Shown here: in pieces, positions 6,061-12,442 of the stretch
How the letters are laid out: each line of letters begins with the position of its first letter
How positions within the stretch are numbered: position 1 is the stretch's first letter
NCBI GenBank assembly: GCA_001825565.1
Contig: MHXM01000156.1
Span: 25,995 to 38,436 of the forward strand
Direction of reading: 5' to 3'
Length of the DNA: 12,442 nucleotides
Source: Desulfuromonadaceae bacterium GWC2_58_13
Lineage (GTDB): Bacteria > Desulfobacterota > Desulfuromonadia > Desulfuromonadales > Trichloromonadaceae
Notes under the pieces: model-generated
Database searches by the model: none
What the model saw: the letters and a program-made list of their open reading frames with translations, nothing else
Told to the model about the DNA's origin: nothing
Translations under genes and position numbers: made by a program

Positions 6061-6899
6061 TGGGACTTCTCGCTTTTTTCAAGCCGGTTCCGGGAATGAC
6101 GGCAGAGGCGGTTCGCCATTTTCTGCGGCAGCACAATCCCGATGACTATCAGTTGCTCGACGTGCGCCAGCCCGGTGAGTACAATCAGGGCCACCTGCCC
6201 GGAGCGCGGCTGATTCCGGTTGGGCGCCTGGAGGAGCAGTTGTCCGAGCTCGATCCACGGAAGACCACGATCGTTTATTGTGGCTCCGGGGTGCGCAGCC
6301 GGGGGGCGACGGCGGTGTTGCTGCAAGCCGGATTTAGCGATGTTTTCAATATGAACGGGGGAATCCAGGTTTGGCGGGGGGGGATAGCCAGAGACGACGA
6401 TTCATTGCTCCAGTCCTGGTTCGCGCCGGCGGCTACTCCCGAGCAGCATCTGGCTCTGGCCTGGCATCTGGAGGAAGGAACCCGCCGCTTTTACACCGAG
6501 CTGTCGCAGCGAGACGATCTGGCTGCCGCAGCCGGCCTGATGCGGGACCTGGTTGGCGCCGAAGGACGCCACAAGGCAACCTTGGCCGCTCTTTACGAGG
6601 GAGTTTCCGGCCGCAGGGCCAATCCCGGGTTTCCGGCCGGTATTCTTGAGGAGGAACCTGACGAGGTGGTCATGGAGGGGGGACTGACTCTGTCCGCGGC
6701 TCTCGCCTGGAGCCACGGCAAATCCCTTGCCGAGATTCTCGAACTGGCCATGGCTCTTGAACTCAACGCCTACGATCGATACCTGATGCTTCGGCGCAAG
6801 GCGGAGGATGACACCGTTCGGCGGGTCTTCGAGGTGATTTCCGACGAGGAAAAACGTCATCTCGAACGGCTGACCAAGCTGTACGAAGAGGGCCTTTAG
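6060..6899 (+). CDS. Rhodanese domain fused to ferritin-like (rubrerythrin-type) diiron domain
   Basis: Cytosolic fusion protein of 279 residues. The rhodanese domain (about 10-115) has LLDVRQPGEY and the active-site loop YCGSGVRS with catalytic Cys74, so it should carry a persulfide. A ferritin-like four-helix domain fills about 125-279. Its putative iron ligands are Glu138 or Glu139, the pair Glu168-x-x-His171, Glu234, and the pair Glu264-x-x-His267, the two-fold E...ExxH pattern of rubrerythrin-like proteins. No C-terminal rubredoxin cysteines are present. The start at 6060 shares one base with the oxidoreductase stop and has GGAAGG and AGGG just upstream. The partner flavoprotein could supply electrons. 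Peroxide reduction or handling of reactive sulfur is inferred, not shown. The gene ends four bases from the convergent acpH gene. Confidence 0.85.
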   Translation: MGLLAFFKPVPGMTAEAVRHFLRQHNPDDYQLLDVRQPGEYNQGHLPGARLIPVGRLEEQLSELDPRKTTIVYCGSGVRSRGATAVLLQAGFSDVFNMNGGIQVWRGGIARDDDSLLQSWFAPAATPEQHLALAWHLEEGTRRFYTELSQRDDLAAAAGLMRDLVGAEGRHKATLAALYEGVSGRRANPGFPAGILEEEPDEVVMEGGLTLSAALAWSHGKSLAEILELAMALELNAYDRYLMLRRKAEDDTVRRVFEVISDEEKRHLERLTKLYEEGL

Positions 6900-6903
6900 G
6901 CGT

Positions 6904-7488
6904 TTACCGAGAAGCGGTCACGCGGCGGGCGCAGGCGACGGCCTCGGGTAGAAACGAGGTGAAGTCGTTTTCCAGCGCCTGGTAATGGCGGCGAAGTTCC
7001 TCGGTTCCGCTGGCGAGCGGATTGGGTCGGGAGAGTCGGGTGGCAAGGCGGCCGAGGACGGTGTCGATCGTGTCGATGTCGCGATAGGATTCGAGCCAAT
7101 TGTGGCCGATCATGCGCGGGGCGATGCGTTGCAGGCCGGGCGGCAGCATCTGATGATGGGTCTCGAGGGCGAGGTAAACCTGCCGGGCGAAAGCGGCCAG
7201 CGGCATGTCGGCGTGGCTGGACCAGTTTCTGGCGAGAAAATGATCGTAAAAGACATCAACCAGGATGCCCCGGTAATGCCGGTAGGAGGGGTCCAGCCGC
7301 TGCAGGCTGCGCCGGACGGTGGCGTTGCCGTGGGCGAAGCTGTCGATGCGGCGGTGCAGTTCGATGCCCCGGCGGATGTCGGCCGGATAGGTGTCATCCA
7401 GCCGCCCTTTGACGAAATCGCCCATCAGGCTGCCGAGAAGTCCCTCCGGGGAATGGTCGGATAGGTACAGATGAAAAAGATAGTTCAA
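6904..7488 (-). CDS. acpH: Acyl carrier protein phosphodiesterase
   Basis: Protein of 194 residues, against 193 for E. coli AcpH, which removes the 4'-phosphopantetheine arm from acyl carrier protein. Family signs seen are NYLFHLYLS at the start, LLGSLMGDFVKG (17-28), ELHRRIDSF (43-51), VFYDHFLARNW in the middle and ESYRDID further on, in the same order as in E. coli. Length and motifs support the TTG start at 7488, preceded by a modest GAAGAG; there is no in-frame ATG nearby, and a longer frame would run into the TPR gene. The TPR gene ends 28 bases upstream on the same strand, so the two are probably one operon. No functional link between a TPR protein and ACP turnover is evident. Confidence 0.85.
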   Translation of the reverse strand: MNYLFHLYLSDHSPEGLLGSLMGDFVKGRLDDTYPADIRRGIELHRRIDSFAHGNATVRRSLQRLDPSYRHYRGILVDVFYDHFLARNWSSHADMPLAAFARQVYLALETHHQMLPPGLQRIAPRMIGHNWLESYRDIDTIDTVLGRLATRLSRPNPLASGTEELRRHYQALENDFTSFLPEAVACARRVTASR

Positions 7489-7516
7489 GAAAGGCTCTTC
7501 GTTTCGGACGGATGCG

Positions 7517-8647
7517 TCAGGTCGGCAGCTGGTACTTTTCCGCCAGCTCGGCCAGTTTCCGGCGGACATCCTGGTTGTTCTGCTGCAGTTCACGGGCCGC
7601 CTGATAAAGTTGAATGGCCTCCTGCCGCCGCTGGTGGTCGATCAGCTGCGAGACGATTTCGCCGAAAAACCACCCGTCCTCTTCCTCCCTGACCACAAGT
7701 TCGCGATAGCAGCGCACGACCTCGTCCGAGTCGCCGCGTACCGCGTACAGTTTGGCCAGTCCCAGCAGGCTGAATTTATCGTAGCAGTTTTCGAGGTTTT
7801 TCCGGTAGGTGGCTTCGGCGGCTTCCAGGTTGCCGATACTCCGATAGGCGTCCGCCAACCGGGTGAGCATGTTAACCGTGCCCCGGTCGCGTTCAAGAAT
7901 CCTCTCCCACAAGGAGATGGCCATCGGATAGTCCCGTTGCCAGCGGTAGTAGTTGCCGAGACCATACAGCGCGTAGGAGTTGTTACCTTCCAGATCGAGG
8001 GCCTTCTCGTAATATTCCCGGGCTTTTTCATGTTCGCCGCGATGCCAGTGGAGGTTGCCTACGATGGTCAGGATGTTGATCATCTTCGGGCCTTTGTCCA
8101 TGACTCGTTCGTAATACTGGATGGCCAGTTCGTCCTGTCCGGTTTTCTGGTACAGGTCGGCCAGCCCCATCAGGGCATAGCGATCTTCCTTGTTGATGCT
8201 GAGGGCCTGGCGATAGCAGGCTTCGGCCCGCTGATGGTTGCCGATGGTTTTGTGCCCGTCGGCGATTCGGGTCAGCACGAAGATGTCCCGAGGCCGAAAC
8301 TGAATGTAGCGTTCCCATAGCGGCAGAGCCTTGTCGATCTGGCGCTGGCCGCGGTAGGTGTCGCCCAGGCCGCGCAGGGCAAAGAGGTTGTCCGGGTCCT
8401 TGCCCAGAACATCGAGGTAGCATTGGGCGGCCCGGGGGTAATTTTTAAGCACCCGCAGGGTGTCGCCGAGCCCAGTAAGAATATAGGGATTATTGGGTTC
8501 CAGTTCGCGGGCTTCATCGAACAACACGCAGGCTTCACGGTAGCGTTGTTCCTTGAAAAGGCGGTGGCCCTGCTTGGAGAGATCCACGACTTTCCCGTGG
8601 CTGGATGAACTGGTCTCGGTTTGCTCGGTAGAGGCGTTATTTTCCAT
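7517..8647 (-). CDS. Tetratricopeptide repeat protein with a duplicated four-TPR block
   Basis: Protein of 376 residues with no signal peptide or membrane helix, so probably cytosolic. After a Ser/Thr/Glu-rich tail (1-20), about nine to ten TPR units fill residues 24-355. The repeats have a higher order: residues about 53-188 and 189-323 match at a fixed offset of 136 residues, i.e. four 34-residue TPRs. Examples are ALRGLGDTYRGQR against ALYGLGNYYRWQR, LWERYIQFR against LWERILERD, and LTRIADGHKTIGN against LTRLADAYRSIGN. TPR folds bind partner proteins; the partner here is unknown. The start at 8647 has only a weak AAGG site. A sigma-54 promoter lies about 100 bases upstream, and acpH follows after 28 bases. 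Confidence 0.85.
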   Translation of the reverse strand: MENNASTEQTETSSSSHGKVVDLSKQGHRLFKEQRYREACVLFDEARELEPNNPYILTGLGDTLRVLKNYPRAAQCYLDVLGKDPDNLFALRGLGDTYRGQRQIDKALPLWERYIQFRPRDIFVLTRIADGHKTIGNHQRAEACYRQALSINKEDRYALMGLADLYQKTGQDELAIQYYERVMDKGPKMINILTIVGNLHWHRGEHEKAREYYEKALDLEGNNSYALYGLGNYYRWQRDYPMAISLWERILERDRGTVNMLTRLADAYRSIGNLEAAEATYRKNLENCYDKFSLLGLAKLYAVRGDSDEVVRCYRELVVREEEDGWFFGEIVSQLIDHQRRQEAIQLYQAARELQQNNQDVRRKLAELAEKYQLPT

Positions 8648-8679
8648 TTAGTAACAAGCCTTGATGGTCAGTTGATGGC

Positions 8680-8709
8680 ATTTAGGGTCTGGGTCGACAG
8701 TTTTGACAA
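8680..8709 (-). promoter_or_regulatory. Weak candidate sigma-70 promoter before the TPR gene
   Basis: Read on the minus strand, TTGTCA (8709-8704) and CTAAAT (8685-8680) are 18 bases apart. The -35 box matches five of six bases, the -10 box only three. The sigma-54 site just upstream is the better candidate. Confidence 0.2.
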
Positions 8710-8759
8710 AATTCCCCCCATATCGAAGCTGTCGTCCGGGTCCGGGGTCCGTCTTCTTC

Positions 8760-8775
8760 TGCAAGTCGGATGCCA
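8760..8775 (-). promoter_or_regulatory. Candidate sigma-54 (-24/-12) promoter for the TPR-acpH unit
   Basis: On the minus strand the sequence is TGGCATCCGACTTGCA. Against TGGCACG-N4-TTGCA it keeps TGGCA and TTGCA whole, with GG and GC at the required 12-base distance. Transcription would start near 8749, giving a leader of about 100 bases to the TPR start at 8647. It lies in the 198-base gap between the MshEN-GAF and TPR genes, where a promoter is expected. No TGTC-N10-GACA dyad was seen close by, so another activator is likely. Confidence 0.6.
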
Positions 8776-8845
8776 TTGATATCACAGAAAATAACACCTC
8801 TGCTGGAGGCGGGCGGCGGCGGTCGTTCGCGGGTGCCGGCCGTCG

Positions 8846-9940
8846 TCAGGTCTGCAGGATTTTGTTTTTCAGAATCAGAACTTCAAAGGCCATGATCACC
8901 TTGACCGCAAGTCGCTGCATCTCGGGCAGATAGTCATTCAGGGCCTGATCCTCGTCGTCAGCATAGATAATCCCTACGGTGCGGCCCATCATGACCAGGG
9001 GGACCAGCAGGACGGTTTTTGGCAAACGGCCACCGAATTCCTGAAGCATCATCGAATTGAAAGGCGAACGGGGAACCGGGCCGAGGTAATAGCTGTGGGT
9101 TTCCTTAACGGTTTTCAGCACCGAAGGTTCATCCAGCGGGATCTGCAGTTGATCAAAGGCGAGAACCGGCTTTTGGCGGCATATCGCCTTCCACCCCATC
9201 GCCATATCACCACGTATCAAGAACATGGCCCCGCAAAAAAGGGTCTGGCCGAGATAGTGGACGACGGTGTCGGCGATGTCGTCCCGGTCACTGGTTGCCG
9301 ACAGTTTTCGCGATACCTCGTCGATCGTGTAGCGTTCAAAAAAATCCGCCTGTTTTTCCCCGTCGACCATCGCGGCGGTATTCTCGTCAACCAGTTCCTC
9401 GATCTCTTCATACCAGGCATCGTCGGATGGTTTGGGCCCCGCCGCCGGCTCGCTTCCGAGAATTTCTTCGTCGAGCAGGAGGGGGGAGTGGATGTAGCGG
9501 AGCTTGCGTTCGACCTGGTAATATTTTTCAAGGGCGAGGACGATGCGTACCTCGGGAATGACGACGGGGCGGATGACGTAGCTGGTGAGGAAGGCAATCT
9601 CGTCAATGACTTTCAGGTCAGACGGATCAACCATCCCCAGCGATAGTCGCCGGCCCTCGAGTCGTAGCGGGATAATCTGGTATTTGGCTGCGTATTCCCT
9701 GGGAATGAGGGAGAGGATGTCGCCGGGGATGTTCATCAGCAGGCCGGGGGGGTCGAGAAAGGGGACTCCCAGCTTTTTGCTCAGAACGCGGGCGATGTCG
9801 GTTTCTTCGAGCAGCCCCATCTCGATCAGGTTGGTGCCGAGCCGCCCTCCGAAAATAACCTGACACTTCAGCCCTTCTTCGAGCTGCATGGTGGAAATCA
9901 GGTTTTCCCGGACAAGCAGTTCGCCTATTCTGATGGCCAT
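8846..9940 (-). CDS. MshEN domain (GspE N-terminal type) protein with GAF-like C-terminal region, no ATPase
   Basis: Protein of 364 residues. The N-terminus has two tandem 24-residue MshEN motifs: residues 4-27 (RIGELLV...LIS...L..GL..Q) and 33-56 (RLGTNLIEMGLLE...), separated by exactly five residues (VIFGG). This layout is known for cyclic di-GMP-binding MshEN domains of GspE/MshE/PilB ATPases. The GspE N-terminal fold continues to about residue 150. An acidic linker follows, then a GAF-like region at about 215-364 (DEVSRKLSATSDRDDIADTV, LLVPLVMMGRTVGIIYADD). No Walker A or B motif exists, so this is not a secretion ATPase but probably a ligand-controlled regulator. ATG 9940 is preceded by GGGGAT with good spacing; codons further upstream show no ribosome site. 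The M23 gene ends 152 bases upstream on the same strand. Partners are unknown. Confidence 0.8.
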   Translation of the reverse strand: MAIRIGELLVRENLISTMQLEEGLKCQVIFGGRLGTNLIEMGLLEETDIARVLSKKLGVPFLDPPGLLMNIPGDILSLIPREYAAKYQIIPLRLEGRRLSLGMVDPSDLKVIDEIAFLTSYVIRPVVIPEVRIVLALEKYYQVERKLRYIHSPLLLDEEILGSEPAAGPKPSDDAWYEEIEELVDENTAAMVDGEKQADFFERYTIDEVSRKLSATSDRDDIADTVVHYLGQTLFCGAMFLIRGDMAMGWKAICRQKPVLAFDQLQIPLDEPSVLKTVKETHSYYLGPVPRSPFNSMMLQEFGGRLPKTVLLVPLVMMGRTVGIIYADDEDQALNDYLPEMQRLAVKVIMAFEVLILKNKILQT

Positions 9941-9978
9941 TCGGATCCCCTGGATAACAGCATGAGAAAACTTTTGCG

Positions 9979-10007
9979 AGTTTACGTTTAAATAGCGACA
10001 AAAGCAA
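9979..10007 (-). promoter_or_regulatory. Candidate sigma-70 promoter for the MshEN-GAF gene
   Basis: On the minus strand TTGCTT (10007-10002) and TAAACT (9984-9979) are separated by 17 bases in the AT-richest part of the gap before the gene. The hexamers match three and four of six consensus bases, so this is only a fair candidate. Confidence 0.35.
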
Positions 10008-10092
10008 GGGTTGAGTAGCCGCAAAGACCGGCGTCCGGGGGGATCTTGCCTGCCGGCGAAGGGGCGAAGCGAAAAAGGAGAAATCCCTTCGT

Positions 10093-11412
10093 TTATTGAG
10101 CGCGGCTCTCGTTTTCGCTTCGGTTGGCTTTGGCCTGGTGGGTGTCGTTCCCCTGTAGCTGAACCAGCAGGGGAGCGGACATCGCCTGGAATTCGGCCAT
10201 ATGCGCCCGTGATATCGGGGTGGCGGCGGGAGTCTTGATTTTATAGGGGTTGACCGGGGTGCCGTTTCGGTACATGCGGAAGCAGAGGTGGGGACCGGTC
10301 GCCAGCCCGGTGCTGCCAACGTAGCCGATAACCGTTCCCTGCGAAATCTTCTTGCCCTGCTTCATCCCTTTGGCAAAGCGGCTCATGTGCAGGTAGAGGG
10401 TTTCGTAGCTGTTGATATGACGCAGTTTGATAAAATTGCCGTTGTACTTGGCATAACCGATTTTGGTGATGGTGGCATCGCCCACGGCTTTGATCGGGGT
10501 GCCGGTCGGGGCGGCGTAGTCGATGGCCGGGTGGGCTTTCCATATTTTGGAAATGGGGTGAAAGCGTTTCAGGGTGAAACCGGAGGAAATTCGCGAGAAG
10601 GCCAGCGGTGCCTTGAGAAAGGCCTTGCGCAGGCTGTTGCCCTTGGCGTCGTAGTATGACGCCGGGTTGTCGCCGTCCTTGAACAGGAAGGCCCGAAAGG
10701 TTTCCCCCTGGTTGGTGAACTCGGCGGCCAGAATACGTCCGTAACCGGCCGGTTGACCTTCGCGGTAGCGTTTTTCCACCAGCGCCTTGAACGAGTCGCC
10801 CGCACGGATGTCGAGGATGAAGTTGACGTCCCAGGCGAAAATGTCGGCCAGGGTCATGGCCAAATCGACGCTCTCGCCGATATCGGCGACGGTCTCGAAC
10901 AGGCTCGAGGCGATCGTGCCCTCGACCAGACCGGTTTCGACCGTGTAGTCGATGGCGATGCGTTCGACGTCGAAACCTTCTTTGCCGTGGCGGATGATCA
11001 GTTGGTCATCGTTGTCGATATCGTATTCTAATTGCTCGAAGGAGCCATCCGTCAAACAGATTTTGTAGGGTTTTCCGGCGCAGATGTTGGACAGCGGGAA
11101 AACTCCCCGGCTCTGTTGGCCGAGGTCGTGGATCTCCTGGAGGGAGAAATAGGCACTGAGCAGGTTGGTGATGGTTTCGCCCGGTCGGATTGCTCCCTCG
11201 ATGATCTGGCGTTGGATTTCGGGAATCGGCGGCGGGCCCTGTATGGTTGTTTCGATCGGCGCCGTGCGGGCTTCGGTGGGGGGAGCGGATGGTCGGGTGG
11301 TTATGAAATACAGGATGCCGAAAAGGGTCAATAGCAGCACCAGTAGCGGTGCGCGGTTTTTTTTACGACGGCGTTGGGCCATGATTCTGGGCGGGTTGAA
11401 GTCGAAATCCAT
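10093..11412 (-). CDS. M23 murein metallopeptidase, MepM/Csd3 type, membrane anchored
   Basis: Protein of 439 residues. A basic N-terminus and one membrane helix (about 21-39) place the rest in the periplasm. Residues about 65-270 resemble the OapA/Csd3-type N-terminal domains of MepM (PGETITNLL..., DIRAGDSFKALVEKRY). The LytM/M23 domain holds HPAID (zinc ligands His294 and Asp298), LYLHMS (His342) and GPHLCFR (His375, Cys377). Such enzymes cut peptide cross-links of the cell wall for growth. The usual HxH ending is HLC here, so a zinc ligand is replaced by cysteine. The ATG at 11412 is chosen for its AGGAG (11421-11417) at good spacing; upstream ATGs at 11460 and 11457 lack one. A Pro/Ala/Thr-rich linker follows the helix. 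It is transcribed away from the PepT-like gene. Confidence 0.85.
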   Translation of the reverse strand: MDFDFNPPRIMAQRRRKKNRAPLLVLLLTLFGILYFITTRPSAPPTEARTAPIETTIQGPPPIPEIQRQIIEGAIRPGETITNLLSAYFSLQEIHDLGQQSRGVFPLSNICAGKPYKICLTDGSFEQLEYDIDNDDQLIIRHGKEGFDVERIAIDYTVETGLVEGTIASSLFETVADIGESVDLAMTLADIFAWDVNFILDIRAGDSFKALVEKRYREGQPAGYGRILAAEFTNQGETFRAFLFKDGDNPASYYDAKGNSLRKAFLKAPLAFSRISSGFTLKRFHPISKIWKAHPAIDYAAPTGTPIKAVGDATITKIGYAKYNGNFIKLRHINSYETLYLHMSRFAKGMKQGKKISQGTVIGYVGSTGLATGPHLCFRMYRNGTPVNPYKIKTPAATPISRAHMAEFQAMSAPLLVQLQGNDTHQAKANRSENESRAQ

Positions 11413-11472
11413 GGTGCTCCTGCCTGGGTGAACGCCGGCCCGCGGCATGAAATCCATCAATAAATCACGGGC

Positions 11473-11502
11473 ATGGTACCAGCACCCCGGATATTTTGTC
11501 TA
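11473..11502 (-). promoter_or_regulatory. Candidate sigma-70 promoter for the M23 peptidase gene
   Basis: On the minus strand TAGACA (11502-11497, five of six bases) and TACCAT (11478-11473, four of six) are 18 bases apart, about 60 bases upstream of the M23 start. It lies in the 195-base divergent gap 11413-11607, which otherwise holds only a weak candidate for the rightward gene. Confidence 0.35.
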
Positions 11503-11607
11503 GCGAGGAATGGTTTTTAACCCCGGTAACGTCTGCGGAATGCTTGGCTTGCCGTTGCCGACATGGTAATCTTCTGTTTTTAAAATCAGTGAAGAACAGG
11601 GGATATC

Positions 11608-12442
11608 ATGGTCAACAGAGAACGTCTTTGTGAAGAATTTTTCCGCCTGGCGACGATCGCCAGTCCTTCCTTGCGCGAAGGGGAAATCTCCCGTTATCTA
11701 CAGACGAGATTCCAGAAGTTGGGCGGTGACGTCGTCATCGACGGCGCCGGGCCGCAAGCCGGAAGTGAAAGCGGTAATCTGATCGTTTCGTTTCCGGCCC
11801 GGGGAAGAGATGCCGAGCCGCTGATGCTGTCGGTGCACATGGATACCGTGGAGCCGGTGGACGGCGTGGTGCCGGAGCTGCACAACGGCATTTTCACCAG
11901 CGCCGGCGAAACCATTCTCGGCGCGGATGATAAGGCGGGGATCGCCGAGATCATCGAGGCGCTCGAAATCGTTCGCGAACAAGGCATCCCCCACGGCCCG
12001 CTCGAAGTGGTGGTTACCATCTGCGAAGAAATCGGGCTGGTTGGCGCCAAGCTTCTCGACTATTCGTTGATTCGCTCCCGTCGTGGATTGGCGCTCGATA
12101 CCAGCGGGGTCGACCGGATTATTCGCAAGGCGCCCTGCGCCAACAAGCTGCGTTTCGAAATCGTCGGCCGCGAAGCCCACGCCGGGATTGCCCCGGAGCA
12201 GGGGATCTCCGCCATTGTCGTGGTCAGCCGGGCTATCGCCAATATGCGCCTCGGGCGCATCGACGAGGAAACCACGGCCAATCTTGGCACCATTCATGGC
12301 GGGCAGGCGACCAATATCGTTCCGAACCGGGTGGTGGTCGAGGGAGAGGCGCGCAGCCACAGTACCGAAAAACTTGTCCGTCAGACCGAGCACATGGTGA
12401 CCTGTTTTGAACAGGCCGCCTTGCAGTCGTCCATCGATATCG
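11608..12442 (+). CDS. PepT-like M20 family metallopeptidase (3' end outside window)
   Basis: The first 278 residues of a cytosolic dinuclear zinc peptidase are present; the gene runs off the right edge. Seen are LMLSVHMDTVEP (metal ligand His77, catalytic Asp79), LGADDKAG (bridging Asp at 107-108), TICEEIGLVG (catalytic Glu140 and metal ligand Glu141), ALDTSG and GREAHAGIAPEQG at the start of the dimerisation domain, and GGQATNIVPNRV. The closest fit is the peptidase T-like group (TIGR01883) rather than true PepT, judged by eye; substrates of that group are largely unknown, probably short peptides. The ATG at 11608 has GGGG six bases upstream. The last metal-binding His expected near the C-terminus is beyond the window, so intactness cannot be judged. 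The gene is divergent from the M23 peptidase. Confidence 0.85.
   Translation, partial: MVNRERLCEEFFRLATIASPSLREGEISRYLQTRFQKLGGDVVIDGAGPQAGSESGNLIVSFPARGRDAEPLMLSVHMDTVEPVDGVVPELHNGIFTSAGETILGADDKAGIAEIIEALEIVREQGIPHGPLEVVVTICEEIGLVGAKLLDYSLIRSRRGLALDTSGVDRIIRKAPCANKLRFEIVGREAHAGIAPEQGISAIVVVSRAIANMRLGRIDEETTANLGTIHGGQATNIVPNRVVVEGEARSHSTEKLVRQTEHMVTCFEQAALQSSIDI

Noticed and set aside
6985..7464. Plus-strand frame of 159 codons
   Set aside because: It is the complement of acpH, whose motifs and length are clear.
8797..8809. CCTC-CAGCA-GAGG hairpin before T-rich DNA as terminator of the MshEN-GAF gene
   Set aside because: A four-bp stem is too weak, although the following minus-strand TGTTATTTT is suggestive.
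10058..10092. CGAAGGG/CCCTTCG inverted repeat after the M23 gene
   Set aside because: The loop is about 21 bases and no T-tract follows; probably not a terminator.
11545..11575. Sigma-54-like TGGCTTGCCGTTGCC before the PepT-like gene
   Set aside because: The GG to GC distance is 11 instead of 12 bases, which abolishes sigma-54 recognition in known promoters. A sigma-70 reading (TTGGCT-N17-TAATCT) is also poor.

Overview
The window looks like ordinary chromosomal DNA of a GC-rich Deltaproteobacterium, most likely Desulfuromonadales (Geobacter, Desulfuromonas or Pelobacter-like). This is inferred from the gene families and from the use of sigma-54 signals, not from a marker gene. No RNA gene, insertion sequence, phage gene or CRISPR array was seen. 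Genes are dense and often overlap by 1-14 bases.

Left part, + strand (1-3542): after the last 30 codons of an unidentified gene comes a tight three-gene operon: a GlrK/QseE-type histidine kinase, a QseG-like lipoprotein and a GlrR/QseF-type sigma-54 activator. Each junction is an ATGA overlap. The gene order is the same as in enterobacteria. A perfect 18-bp inverted repeat follows the last stop codon.

Middle part, + strand (3543-6899): a roughly 380-bp AT-richer gap carries a well-spaced sigma-54 (-24/-12) promoter. Upstream of it lie two sites that match, exactly or with one mismatch, the TGTC-N10-GACA motif reported for enterobacterial GlrR. The promoter points at a short secreted protein and a membrane-anchored bacterial SH3 protein. 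The simplest reading is that the GlrK/GlrR pair controls this cell-envelope unit, and this is the most interesting hypothesis in the window. Next is a two-gene unit: a FAD/NAD(P)-dependent oxidoreductase coupled to a rhodanese-diiron (rubrerythrin-like) fusion protein, probably for sulfur or redox-stress chemistry.

Right part, - strand (6904-11412): in transcription order, a MepM/Csd3-type M23 murein peptidase, a protein with a tandem MshEN (cyclic di-GMP-binding type) domain and a GAF-like region but no ATPase, a TPR protein built from a duplicated four-TPR block, and an AcpH-type ACP phosphodiesterase. The TPR gene has its own strong-looking sigma-54 promoter. The acpH gene ends 4 bp from the end of the rhodanese gene, which is convergent. 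At the far right a PepT-like M20 peptidase starts divergently from the M23 gene and runs off the window.
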